This document shows, piece after piece, positions 25,801 through 35,788 of a stretch of DNA of 64,000 nt (position 1 is the stretch's first letter; the number at the start of each line of letters is the position of its first letter). A model generated the notes under the pieces. It was not told the origin of the DNA, searched no databases, and saw nothing but the letters and a program-made list of their open reading frames with translations. The stretch spans positions 168,528,678 through 168,592,677 of the forward strand of contig NC_133897.1 of NCBI RefSeq assembly GCF_964199755.1. Reading direction: 5' to 3'. The position numbers and the translations under genes were made by a program. Source of the stretch: Larus michahellis (taxonomy: Eukaryota > Chordata > Aves > Charadriiformes > Laridae).

Positions 25801-28800
25801 GACGGACAACCTGGTCTTCGACAGCCTCTACAGCCTCATCTGCCACTACCGCGAGGTGCCACTCCGCTGCAACGAGTTCGAGATGCGCCTCACCGACCCC
25901 GTCCCCCAACCCAACGCCCACGAGAGCAAAGAGTGAGGATGGTCCCCATCCCCATCCCCTTGGTCCCCTGGGTCCACCAGCCTCCTCCATCCCTGGTGCC
26001 AGGTCTTGAGTGCCTCCTGGGGCACAGGGATTCCAGCGCCATCCCACCGTCTCCGTTCTCTGCCCGGCCAGGTGGTACCATGCCAGCTTGACGCGCCTAC
26101 AGGCCGAGCACATGCTGATGCGGGTCCCACGGGATGGAGCCTTCCTGGTGCGCAAGCGCAGTGAACCCAACTCCTACGCCATCTCCTTCCGGTGAGTGTG
26201 GCCACCCCGGCACCCCGAGGCTGGCTGGGCTTGGCCAAGTTGCCCATGTTGCCTGCCAAGCTGGGAACTGCCTGGCTTATGTCTGTTGTGACTCCATGCT
26301 GGGTGGCAATGGCTTGCTCTGGGTCAGCAGGGTGACACAGTGGGACACATGATGCTGTCACAGGGGGGAAACCCCAGCTGTGATGATGGGAAAGCCACAT
26401 CCTCCGCGTGATCGCCCTGGTGGCATCCCTGCTAGGGCAGAGCATTGCCTCCTGCCTGTCCCCATCGTGGACTCAGGCCCTGGCCACCCCTGACATATCC
26501 CCCCACCGGCTCTCTTGGTCCCAGGGCAGAGGGGAAGATCAAGCACTGCCGCATCCAGCAGGAAGGTCGGCTCTTCATGCTGGGCAGCTCAGCTGAGTTC
26601 GAGAGCCTCGTGGACCTCGTCAGCTACTATGAGAAGCACCCGCTTTACCGCAAGATGAAGCTGCGCTACCCCATCAATGAGGAGACCCTGGAGAAGATGG
26701 GCACCACCGTGAGTGCTCCTGGTGGTGGGGATGGTGGGAACAGGGGCTCTGAACCATGGGCAACCCATTCCTGTCTGCAGCTCCACCATGGTGGGAAGGT
26801 CTTCTCCAACCTTCTCTTTAATATCTTTATCAATGATCTGGATGAAGGGATCGAGTGCATCCTCAGGAAGTTCGCAGATGACACTAAACTGGGCGGGCGT
26901 GTTGATCTGCTTGAGGGTAGGTTGGCTCTGCAGGGGGATCTGGACAGGCTGGACCGATGGGCTGAGACCAATGGTATGAGGTTCAACAAGGCCAAATGCC
27001 GGGTCCTGCCCTTGGGTCACAACAACCCCGTGCAGCGCTACAGGATTGGGGCAGAGTGGCTTGAAAGCAGCCTGGCAGAAAAGGACCTGGGGGTGTTGGT
27101 GGACAGCCGGCTGAATATAAGCCCGCAGTGTGCCCAGGTGGCCAAGAAGGCCAACAGCATCCTAGCCTGTATCAGGAATAGTGTGGTGAGCCGGACTAGG
27201 GAAGTGATCATCCCCCTGTACTCGGCACTGGTGAGGCCCCACCTTGAGTACTGTGTTCAGTTTTGGGCCCCTCGCTACAAGAGGGACATTGAGGTGTTGG
27301 AGCGTGTCCAGAGAAGGGCTACAAAGCTGGTGAGGGGTCTGGAGGACAAACCTTATGAAGAACGACTGAGGGAGCTGGGGTTGTTTAGCCTGGAGAAGAG
27401 GAGGCTGAGGGGAGACCTTATCACCCTCTACAACTACCTGAAAGGAGGTTGTAGAGAGATGGGGGCTGACCTCTTCTCCCTGGTGACAAGTGATAGGACG
27501 AGAGGAAACGGGTTCAAGTTATGTCAGGGGAGGTTTAGATTGGATATTAGGAAACATTTTTTCACTGAAAGGGTTATTAAACATTGGAATAGGCTGCCCA
27601 GGGAGGTGGTAGATTCACCATCCCTGGAGGTGTTTAAAAAAAGGGTAGATGGGGCACTTAGGGACATGGTTTAGAAGTGGCTTTTGTCAGGGAAGGTTAA
27701 AGGTTGGACTTGATGATCTTAAAGGTCCCTTCCAACCTCAGCAATTCTATGATTCTATGATTCTAACCTCTTGGGTGAAGCCCAACCAGAATCAGCTGAG
27801 CTTGTTCTGCAGCCATTGCCCACAGTTACAACTCCACTGCAATTCCCTTCCAATGAGTTGGAAAGGGATATTAGGTCCCTCTCAAGATCATCATGATCAC
27901 ACATGGTGGCCCAGATCCCACCACATCCCCTTGTAGCTCCTTCTTGCATCCAGGTGACCCACTCAGGTATTTCTCCTTGCAGGAGCTAGACTATGGAGCC
28001 CTGTATGAGGTGCGGACCCCCCACTTCTATGTAGAGGCCAACAAGATGCCGATGGCCAGGGTAAGGATCTGAGCTGGTGTCCCTGGGAGGTGAAGGGTGG
28101 TGGGACATGGTGGCTCTAGCGCTGGGGGTCCTGGGCAGTGTTCCCTCAGACCCACATCTCCCACCACCGACCTAAGAAGTGGTGATGTTTTGCTGCATTT
28201 TTCTGACCCTTGAGTGATGATGCAGTTGGTTGGACCTTTTCCACCACCCCATCACTGGGGGCAGTTCGAGTTCCACCAACAGTATCGTAACAGCATGGTG
28301 GGTGAGGTCTGGAGAGAGCCCAGCCTAGAGCAAGGACCTGGCACAAGTTTGCCCCAACAGTGAGGAAACCTCCTTGGGTCCCTTTGCATCGGGGAACTCT
28401 GAAAGAGAAGGCATGGGGTCAGTTCCCAGGTGGTGGAGTCTCCATCCTCAGAGGATTTTGGGACTTGGCTCATCTCGGAGCTGACCCAGTCTCCATTCTC
28501 AGAGGTTTTCAGGACCGGGATGGTATTGGAGTGACCCAGTCTCCATTCTCAGAGGTTTGTGGGACCAGGCGGGTCTCAGAGCAGACCCTGGAGGAGGCTG
28601 AACTGGAGCCCCGAGGTTTCTTCCCTGTGATCCTACAGTCCCATGGTCCAGCACTGCTGTGTCTTAAAGGTCCCTTTGCAGCAAAACAACTCTCAGGCTA
28701 AGACCAGAGACCAGAAAGCTTAAACCAAAGGGTTTTTTCCTGGGAGTGTGGTAATATTGGGGGATTAACCCTTTCAGTGCACCAGGAGAAAACACTGGGG

Positions 28801-31800
28801 GAGCCAGAAAAGGATCCCCCTTTGCGCTGAATGTGGTGGTCCCACGGGACTGCAGGCACCTCCAACCCTCCTGTCCCCTCTGACATGTCTCACTGCTGGT
28901 GTAGGCAATTTGGGAATATCATTTGGGGTGTCGGACTCTCAGGAGCTCCCACGTTCCACTGTGAGGGCTCAAGGAGGTGGGCTGAGCAGGCAGCGCTGCC
29001 CACCAGCGTCCCTGGCGCTGGGTGGTGACACGTGTCCCTCTTTCCGGTGGCCCAGTGCACGGTGAAGGCTCTCTACGACTACAAAGCGCAGCGGGAGGAT
29101 GAGCTGTCATTCTGCAAGCAGGCCATCATCCACAACGTCGACAAGCAGGACGGCGGCTGGTGAGGGCGGCTGGATGGTCCCCGGGTGGGCATCGCCATGG
29201 GTGGGGGGTGATGGGGACACCCCAGGGGTCATCCTACAGTGGGTTTTAACTGCCTCCTTTTCTGTCCCCCTATCCCTTCTCCAACCACTCCCCAACACTG
29301 CATGCAGCATGGACACCCTGTCCCCCCCCTAAATCGGTCCGCTTGCCTTGATCCTCTCACCCCTTGCAGGTGGCGGGGGGACTATGGGGGCAAGAAGCAA
29401 CTGTGGTTCCCGGCTAACTACGTGGAGGAGATCGTCAGCACACAAGCGCAGGAGCAGGATGAGGCCGTGAGTGACCTTTCTCCATGCGCCCGTGACCAAG
29501 GCTGCCTGAGATGCTCCCAGCCTTGCACCAGCCTGGACCCTTATCCAGAGGCTGGGGGATGCTCCCAGCCCAGCTCCAGCCCAGACCATTATGCAGAGGA
29601 TGGGGGATGCTCATGGTCCTGCTCCAGCTTGGAATCTTCACTGGAAGCTGGGGGATGCTCCTGGCCCCGTGTCATTCCAGACCCTTATCCAGAGGCTGAG
29701 GGATGCTCATGGTTCTGCTCCAGTCTGGACCCTTATTCAGAGGCTGGGGGATGCTCCCAGCCCTGCTCCAGCTCAGACTCTTTTCTGGAAGCTGGAGGAT
29801 GCTCCTGGCCCCACACCAGCCCAGACCCTTAACCTGGAGGCTGGAGGATGCTCAACCGTGGAGCAGAGCCTACCAAGAGGGTGTTTTTTCTCTGTTTTGC
29901 TTGGACTTAGAGGATTTGGAGGGCTGGAGGGAGGCTGCCAAATGGAGCAGGCACCAGGCTCGGCCCCGCATGCCTCCCCCACCGCCTCTTCTTCCTTCCT
30001 CTCTTGCAGTCGTCGGAAAACAGCCCCTTGGGGAACTTCTTGAAGGGCTTCATCGATGTGCCGTCCTGCCACGTCGGTGAGTGTCATCACCATGATCCTG
30101 CGGTGGCTACAGGAGCCCACCGGGACAGCACACACCCCGCACTGAAGCTCAGTGCCATGAGCTGAGGCTCCCCAAGCTCATCATGCAATTGCCAGCTAGG
30201 CTCGTGCGTGGCACAGCGTGTTGGGGAGCAATGTGGGGTTGGGTTCAAAGGGATTTGCTTGATTTTGGGGGGAATTCAGAGGACTTCAGAGGTCCAGATG
30301 AATCAGAGGACGTTTACCGCTGGCTGAAAGGAAAATGCATTTCAGCGCGCAAAGCTGAAACCATTCATTAAGAAAAATGGGACCTTCCCAAGAGGAGGAC
30401 CCCAATGGCTGGTGGGGTGCCAGGGGGGGCTGGTGGGGGCCCGGGAGCGGGACCGCTGAGGTTTCGTTTGCTCCACAGAGCCATCCATTGGGAATGTCTT
30501 CAAGTAAAGCCCCCCTCTGATGTCCTTATAGTTATCTCCAAAGACGGGAGGAGCTCCAAACCATTTGTCTTCACCATCCATTCCCAGCAGATGTCCCACG
30601 CAGCCCAGTCGCTGGACGTGGCCGCAGACACGCAGGAGGAACTCAGCGAGTGGGTGGCCAAGATCCGAGAGGCCACGCAGAACGCCGACGCCAGGGTGAG
30701 AGGCACCAGGGTGCAGAGGATGGTGGTGGACAGTCCCGTCCCTCAGTGGATGGTCCCCAACATCTCCAAAGGAGGAGGCTGTGGGGAGACTTTCAGCTCC
30801 TGTTTTCCCTTGTGCAGATGCAAGAGGGGAAGATCATGGAGCGAAGGAAGAAGATTGCGCTGGAGCTCTCCGAGCTGGTTGTGTATTGCCGCCCGGTGCC
30901 GTTCGATGAGGACAGTAAGAGCTGGAGAAAGGGGGTGATGGGATGAACATGGGAAAAGATGGGGTGGGGGTAATGAAATGGTCATGGCAGACCAACCCAT
31001 GGGCCACTGGAGAGCCCTGTGTCCTCCACTGATGGCCACCTTGGTGCTTTCAGAGATTGGGACAGACAAGGCGTGCTACCGGGACATGTCCTCCTTCCCG
31101 GAGACCAAGGCGGAGAAGTACGCCAACCGCAGCAAGGGCAAGAAGTTCCTGCAGTACAACCGGCGCCAGCTCAGCCGCATCTACCCCAAAGGGCAGCGCC
31201 TGGACTCCTCCAACTATGACCCGTTGCCCATGTGGATCTGTGGTAGCCAGCTTGTGGCCCTCAACTTCCAGACGCCCGGTAAATCCTGCTCCTAGGGTGG
31301 TTGCTGGGCTCATCCCTGCAGGTCACCCCAAAATTCCCATCCCTGGTGTCTCTGCCCTGAGTCCTGTTGCTGGAGGTGGTTTGGATGATCTCTCCAACCT
31401 TTGTCCTCATCCTGATGGGGACATTTCCATGCAGTTCTTGGGTGCTTCATGCAAAACCCAGCTGCATCCCTTCTCCAACCAGGGTTGGAGGCTCTTAGTA
31501 GGGGGTTTGCCAGGGCAGGACTGTGGGGTCCCTGAGCCCCATGGCTCACAGCTGCTCTGTCCCCATGGCCACAGACAAGCCAATGCAGCTGAACCAGGCG
31601 CTCTTCATGCTCGGTGGCCGCAGCGGCTACGTCCTGCAGCCTGACATCATGAGGGATGAGACGTTCGACCCCTTCGACAAGAACAGTCTGAAGATTGTGG
31701 AGCCCATCACAGTGCAGCTGCAGGCAAGTGGGAGAGGACAGCAAGGTGACCTGAGAGGTCACCATCGAGACGGGGTCTTCCTTCTTCCTTGGTTTTGGGT

Positions 31801-33751
31801 CAACTGGGGTCAGTTTTTACATGTTTTAGCCCCATATTTTTTCCATGGAGATCATTACCACATGATCTCTTAGTTAGTTGGTCTTTCTCTGCTTGCGGCA
31901 TCATTTTTCCCAAGGCAGAACCCCACAATTGCACAGAGCTGAGCCCAGCCTGAGCATGAGCGAGGTGGAGGGTAAAGCAGCTAAAACAAACCCAGAAGCA
32001 CCTTACCCAACCCTTGGGTAATTTTGGTGTTAGGGCTGGGACGTGTTGGTTTGTAGGCACCTGACTCTTGAGCATGGCATGAATCCAGGAAAGGTTTTAT
32101 AAATAATTTGGCCGATACAGCGAAAATCAAGCCAAATCCAGGCCAAGGTCATAAATAAGGTGTGGTGTGACTAATTATGGCCATGAAGCTTTTGGCAAGC
32201 CCAAAACACCCAAAATGTTTTATGCTGAGGGTGGTGAGATACTGACCCAGGTTGCCCAGAGAGGTGGGAGATGCCCCATCTGTGGAAATATTCCAGGCCA
32301 GGTTGGACGGGGCTCTGAGCAACCTGGTCTAGTTGAAGATGTCCCTGCTTATGGCAGGGGGTTGGACTAGATGGTCATTAAAGGTATCCTCCAACCAAAA
32401 CCATTCTGTGATTCTATGATTCTAAAATGGCCAAGCCATGGGGTTGCCCTGGAGAGTCCTTTTTCGTCTGATGTAGCCAAACCTCACCTTCCTCTTCCTC
32501 CTGCAGATCCTTGGTGCCCGGCACCTACCCAAGAACGGGAGGAGTATCGTGTGCCCCTTCGTGGAGGTGGAGGTGTGCGGCTCCGAGTATGACAACAGCA
32601 AGAACAAGACGGACGTTGTAGGTGAGGGTTCACGTGGATGACGTTCCCACCCAGCCCTTGAGCCTGGTGACAGGTGGGGATGATGGGACAGCCCTAACTG
32701 TGCCCTTTGGAGTCCTTTTGGACCTGTGGGTGATGGAGCTGGGTTTTGTGGAGGAATGAAGAGAACAGGCATCTCCCACTTCCGTGCTGGTGCCATGCAG
32801 GTGATGTCCAGGTGTCCAGCCCCACCCTGACCCTCCTTGCTTTCTCCTCACCCCCCAGCTGACAACGGCTTCAACCCCGTCTGGCTCTTCAAGCAGTTTG
32901 TCTTTGACATCAACAACCCCGAGTTCGCCTTCCTCCGCTTCGTGGTGTATGAGGAGGACATGTTCAGTGACCCCAACTTCTTGGCACAAGCCACCTTCCC
33001 CGTCAAGGGCCTCAAAACAGGTATGGTCCTTCCATCTACACCATCATCATCATCGTCATCATCATAGAATGCTTTCGGTTGGAAGGGACCTGTAAAGGTC
33101 ATCTGGTCCAACCCTTCTGTAATTATCATCATCGTCATGATCATCATCATCTCCTCTGGGATCTGGCCAGGGTGAGGAGCTTGGACCCTGCCATGGGGCT
33201 GAGCTCTTGTGGTGGTGGTGTTTCCAGGCTACCGGTCGGTGCCGTTGAAGAACAGCTACACCGAGGACCTGGAGCTTGCCGCCCTCCTCATCCACATTGA
33301 GATCATCAATGCCAAGGCAGGTGGCCCAGGTGGCTTGGGGAACTCCGTGCCTCGGTTTCCCCAGCTGGAGCAAGGAGGAACGGCACACTGGGTTGTCCTG
33401 TCCAACCCACCAGCCTCATACTCTTGTGTTGGAGCAGGAGGAAGATGAGGAGAACCTCTACTCATCCATCCAGCAGCTACGGGACCGCGCCAGCGAGCTC
33501 TCCAGCCAAGTCTCCAGCTATGAGCGCACCAACGGCTGCGACTCCCGCTACCAGCAGCGCCTCGACGAGCTGCGGGCAGCCCAGGAGCGGCTCATGGAGC
33601 TCACCGAAGTCCGCAACCGCAAGTGAGTGTCCCCTCCCCGTGGCTTCAGGAGGTCCCTTTCAGGAGGGTCCCTAAGGCCATCACCCTGCTCCCCACCAGG
33701 TTGATGGAGAAGAAGAAGAGGGACCGGCAGATGGTCACCAAACGCAGCTGA
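13810..33751 (+). CDS. PLCG1-like: Phospholipase C gamma, PLCG1-like; probable third vertebrate paralogue
   Basis: Hydrolyses PIP2 to IP3 and diacylglycerol at the plasma membrane after tyrosine-kinase activation (family knowledge). Thirty-two coding exons: 13810-14029, 20219-20368, 20478-20571, 20691-20738, 21513-21597, 21730-21810, 21902-21936, 23273-23345, 23458-23559, 23640-23758, 23858-23943, 24133-24253, 24352-24520, 24809-24928, 25143-25250, 25338-25525, 25732-25932, 26072-26191, 26525-26708, 27983-28060, 29056-29159, 29370-29466, 30010-30076, 30532-30695, 30818-30914, 31054-31278, 31575-31723, 32507-32621, 32859-33020, 33228-33316, 33438-33622, 33700-33751. They total 3,888 bases and encode 1,295 aa with all phases matching; human PLCG1 has 1,290 residues. 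The chosen ATG has A at -3, and the N-terminal PH domain aligns from about residue 30. All introns are GT-AG except those after exons 27 and 30, which are GC-AG. Divergence from PLCG1 is greater than expected for the avian orthologue, and the flanking genes differ, so I call it a separate paralogue. Confidence 0.93.
14050..15015. repeat. Nested 17-bp / 51-bp minisatellite in PLCG-like intron 1
   Basis: The basic unit is 17 bases (TGGTGGGGTGCCTGGCC and variants). Triplets of it form a 51-base higher-order unit, seen as CTGGTTGTGGGG-type words at 14,151, 14,202 and 14,253. The array starts about 20 bases after the exon 1 donor. Because 51 is a multiple of three, long His/Gly/Pro-rich frames open on both strands; these are artefacts of the repeat. 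Confidence 0.88.
17529..18240 (+). mobile_element. CR1 LINE fragment in PLCG-like intron 1
   Basis: Forward CR1 3' portion. It contains the GAGAAGAGAAGGCTCCGGGG and CCCCTGGCCCAGGTTGCCCA blocks and a 3' end GGTCCCTTCCAACTCAAATT followed by GATGAGTCTATGA. It is 5'-truncated and carries frameshifts. Confidence 0.85.
19330..20185. repeat. 80-90 bp minisatellite in PLCG-like intron 1
   Basis: About nine copies of a unit containing CTGGGGACACAGCTCCCTGG and ACACATGGCCATGGCACC; unit starts lie 80-88 bases apart (19,591, 19,671, 19,759 and about 19,845). The array ends some 35 bases before the exon 2 acceptor, so the branch point of intron 1 must lie in or next to it. The repeat lacks stops in the frame of exon 2. 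Confidence 0.85.
21077..21207. mobile_element. CR1 scrap containing an 18-bp perfect inverted repeat
   Basis: Lies in intron 4. It starts with the reverse complement of a CR1 terminus (ATAGAATCGCAGAATGG). At 21,124-21,141 and 21,152-21,169 are perfect 18-base inverted arms (CATCTAGTCCAACACCCT and its complement) around a 10-base loop. It looks like two oppositely oriented CR1 end fragments joined. Confidence 0.75.
22115..22960. repeat. 12-bp G-rich minisatellite in PLCG-like intron 7
   Basis: Around 840 bases of GGGATGGGAGCA, GGGATGGGAGTG and similar 12-base words on the sense strand. Runs of three or more G separated by 1-3 bases recur throughout, for example GGGATGGGAGTGGGGATGGG, so the transcript and the coding strand could form G-quadruplexes at many places. 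The large reverse-strand frames (Pro/Ser/His/Ile repeats) are by-products. Confidence 0.88.
26770..27766 (+). mobile_element. CR1 LINE with open ORF2 C-terminal half in PLCG-like intron 19
   Basis: Forward, 5'-truncated CR1 of about 1 kb ending in ATTCTATGATTCTATGATTC. An open frame to 27,674 keeps the reverse-transcriptase FADDTKLGG active-site motif and the CR1 ORF2 C terminus ([40 protein letters not shown]). The lack of stops over about 300 codons suggests a young insertion. The frame is the same as that of exon 19 upstream. Confidence 0.92.
29505..29850. repeat. 48-bp minisatellite in PLCG-like intron 22
   Basis: Seven units of exactly 48 bases; the word GATGCTC starts at 29,510, 29,558, 29,606 and onward at 48-base steps. 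Forty-eight is 16 codons, so in the frame of exon 22 each unit reads as a Gly-Gly-Cys-Ser-rich 16-residue repeat. The frame stays open until a TAA at 29,830-29,832. Confidence 0.85.
32210..32426 (+). mobile_element. CR1 3' fragment in PLCG-like intron 27
   Basis: About 215 bases with GAGGGTGGTGAGATACTGAC, AGGTTGCCCAGAGAGGTGGG and the 3' end CCATTCTGTGATTCTATGAT. It lies between exons 27 and 28, in the intron that has a GC donor. Confidence 0.85.
33040..33155 (-). mobile_element. CR1 end fragment inside an ATC microsatellite, intron 29
   Basis: A roughly 55-base reverse CR1 terminus (ATAGAATGCTTTCGGTTGG, GGTCATCTGGTCCAACCC) sits between two ATC/GTC triplet tracts (about 33,042-33,064 and 33,123-33,152). 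Either the element landed in a triplet repeat or the repeat grew at its ends. Confidence 0.7.
33438..33751 (+). other. PLCG1-like: PLCG-like exons 31-32: charged, helical PLCG2-like tail
   Basis: The last 78 or so residues are rich in Glu, Gln, Arg and Lys, with heptad-like Leu spacing. They start with [15 protein letters not shown], which resembles the EEELYSSCRQLR start of the PLCG2 tail; the PLCG1 C terminus is different. It ends in a Lys/Arg cluster before TGA at 33,749-33,751. No equivalent of PLCG1 Tyr1253 is seen. A coiled coil is likely but not proved. Confidence 0.8.
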
Positions 33752-34725
33752 GCTGGTTGAGTGCGAGCCCACCATGGCCCCCCCCAGCCACCTCCTCTCC
33801 CGCTGCAAAGGGAGGTGGGGTGGCCGGATCCAGACCCAACCACGGCTGGGGCTGGGTGATAAAGGTGTGACAAATCTGGGGACAAAAGGGGACTTCGGGT
33901 AGCTCTGCCTGTGACATTTCTCCATCGGGGTGAGGCAGGAGGTAGGGTGCTCCAATGTAAATCCCGGGCACCTCTGGCTTCGTCCCATGTCCCCTGGGGT
34001 TGGTGGCTGCGACCCTGTCCCCATGGGGTGGCCACCACGGCTCCTCTTCACCCCACATCCTCTGTGTCCCACCACCCCATGGCGGGGGGAGGGCTGCGAT
34101 TATCCCCACAACCGATGGGGAAACTGAGGCACAGATGCCCAGACGGCCCAGGATGGGGCAGGACCGGCCACCTCCATCCTGGGGACAGGGCTGGCTGGCA
34201 GTGAGGCACCAGGATGGGGACACAGGGGACACTCTGGGGGAGGGTGAGGGGGTCGTTTTGCCCCCCCGCTATAAATATCTGTATTTTCTTCTTTTATCCA
34301 GCGTGTAAATACGGCAGGGGGCGGGAGGGTTCTGTACCAGCTGCAGTATTAGGGCACAGGGGGGGACCCCAAAATGTCCGGAGATGCCCCTGGCATGGGC
34401 ACGAGGGAACGGGGAACCAGGTCTAGGGGTGTCCCATGGGGCAGGGTGGCCGGTGATAGGGTGCCCTGAACAGGTATCAGGCAGACACGGGCACCGAGGT
34501 GTCCCCGGGAGAGGGACACAGGGATGTCCCCGAGGTGACGCCGGCATTGGCACCAAACCCTGGGAATGGGGACAGATCCTGCTGGTAAAGCCAACAGAGG
34601 TGGTGCCTGGGGAGGCGGTGGCTGGAGACATCTCGGGGTGTCCTCCGGGGCTGGGGCATCCGGGCGGGGGGGATCTGTGTATTCTTTGTATGAAAATAAA
34701 TCTATTTAGCCAATATTTATACCTC
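33752..34725 (+). terminator. PLCG1-like: PLCG-like 3' UTR with AATAAA at 34,695-34,700
   Basis: A canonical AATAAA lies 944 bases after the stop. It is followed within about 30-45 bases by a GT-rich stretch (GTCGCTGTGGCCTGGTGTCC near 34,726), the usual layout of a vertebrate cleavage and polyadenylation site. Confidence 0.75.
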
Positions 34726-34899
34726 GTCGCTGTGGCCTGGTGTCCCCTCCCACCAGCTCTGTCCCCCAACTGCCAATGTCCCCAGGGTGGGTGATGTCCC
34801 CAGGGTGGTGGCTCGGTCATCCTGGATGCAGTGTGTCACCCTTGTCCCCATGACATGTGTCCCAGCAGTGGTGGGGACACCCAGGTGGGTGGGCAGGTG

Positions 34900-35575
34900 G
34901 GCAGGGCCACCCAGGAAGGGGACACGGGATGCAGGACATGGGACACAGGGCACAGGACCAGGGGGACACACAGCTATGGCGATGTAGGGGTCATAGGGCT
35001 ATGGAGACAAATGGCCATGGGGACAGAGGACTCTGGAGTTTCAGGGACTATGGGGACATGGGACACAGGGCTATGGGGACACACAGCTATGGGAAAGCAG
35101 AGACTATGGCGACATGGGACACACAGGCATGGGGCCACAGGGCCACAGGTCACGGGACACGAGACAGGGCCATGGGGCCACGGGGACACATGATTATGGG
35201 GGTACATGGTCACAGGGCCATGGGGCTGTGGGGACACAGGGCCATGGGGCCACGGGGGCCACGGGGCCACAGGGCAACAGGACACAAGACAAAGGACATG
35301 ATAGGTCCATGGGGACATAGGCCCATGGGGACACATGGTCACGGGGGCACACGATCACGGAGCTACGGGGCCATGGGGACACGTGGCCATGGGGACAGAG
35401 GGCTATAGGGACAGGGGACACAGGGCCATGGGGACACAGGGCTATTGGGGACACAGGGCCATGAGGACAGAAGGCTATGGGGACACAGACCGTAGGGACA
35501 AGGGGACACAGGACATGGGCCATGGGGACAGAGGGCACAGGACCATGGGGACAGGGGACACAGGGCCATGAGGGC
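34900..35575. repeat. 16-18 bp minisatellite between PLCG-like and CYLD-like genes
   Basis: Runs of GGCCATGGGGACACAGGGCT-type words with a 16-18 base spacing (for example 35,421, 35,437 and 35,454). It fills most of the gap between the PLCG-like polyadenylation site and the CYLD-like promoter. No gene. Confidence 0.85.
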
Positions 35576-35599
35576 ACGGGCCGTGGGGCCACGGGTCCC

Positions 35600-35788
35600 T
35601 CCCGCCCCGCTGGGTGCCAGCAGGGGGCGGGGCGACGCAGCCGCGCGTCCCGCCCTCTCCCTTTCATTGGCTACTCCCCTCGCCCTCCGCCTCTCCCCAT
35701 TGGCTGGCGAACCGGCGGCGGCAGGGCGGGCCGGAAGCGGCCGGCGTTCCCCCCCCCCATGAGAGGCGGAAGAGCGGGGCCGGAGACG
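35600..35788 (+). promoter_or_regulatory. CYLDL: CpG promoter and noncoding first exon of the CYLD-like gene
   Basis: CpG-dense block with two inverted CCAAT boxes (ATTGG at 35,666-35,670 and 35,699-35,703), a GGGCGGG GC box near 35,724 and a CCGGAAG ETS site at 35,731-35,737. There is no TATA box. A strong donor, GAGACG|GTGAGAG, at 35,788/35,789 suggests a short first exon spliced to an acceptor at 38,461-38,462. An ATG at 35,759 would be out of frame with the coding exon and act as an upstream start if included. Confidence 0.65.

Larger units (their letters stand above)
24809..30914 (+). other. PLCG1-like: PLCG-like exons 14-25: split PH, SH2-SH2-SH3 regulatory array
   Basis: Exons 14-15 give the first half of the split PH domain, ending in an acidic loop. 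Exons 16-17 encode the N-SH2 domain (FLVRES arginine loop; about 551-657) and exons 18-19 the C-SH2 domain (FLVRKR; about 668-756). Exon 20 carries tyrosines 772, 776 and 784, in the positions of PLCG1 Tyr771/775/783; FYVEAN around Tyr784 is preserved. This implies conserved phosphotyrosine control. Exons 21-22 encode SH3 (ALYDYKA, GGWWRGDYGG). Exons 23-25 complete the split PH and enter the Y box. Confidence 0.9.
31054..33316 (+). other. PLCG1-like: PLCG-like exons 26-30: Y box and C2 domain
   Basis: Exon 26 carries the Y-box core ([41 protein letters not shown]), giving the second half of the barrel together with exon 27. Exons 28-30 encode the C2 domain ([35 protein letters not shown]). 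The acidic C2 loop residues of the family are present. The exon 27 and exon 30 donors are both GC. Confidence 0.9.

Noticed and set aside
26800-27674. Independent host gene encoding a reverse-transcriptase-like protein
   Set aside because: It is a 5'-truncated CR1 LINE with the standard 3' terminus and no start of its own. I report only the frame continuity with exon 19 as noteworthy.
13810-33751. Simple assignment as the avian PLCG1 orthologue
   Set aside because: Avian PLCG1 is expected to be nearly identical to human PLCG1 and to sit in a different gene neighbourhood. The divergence and the PLCG2-like tail argue against it, though a search is needed to be certain.
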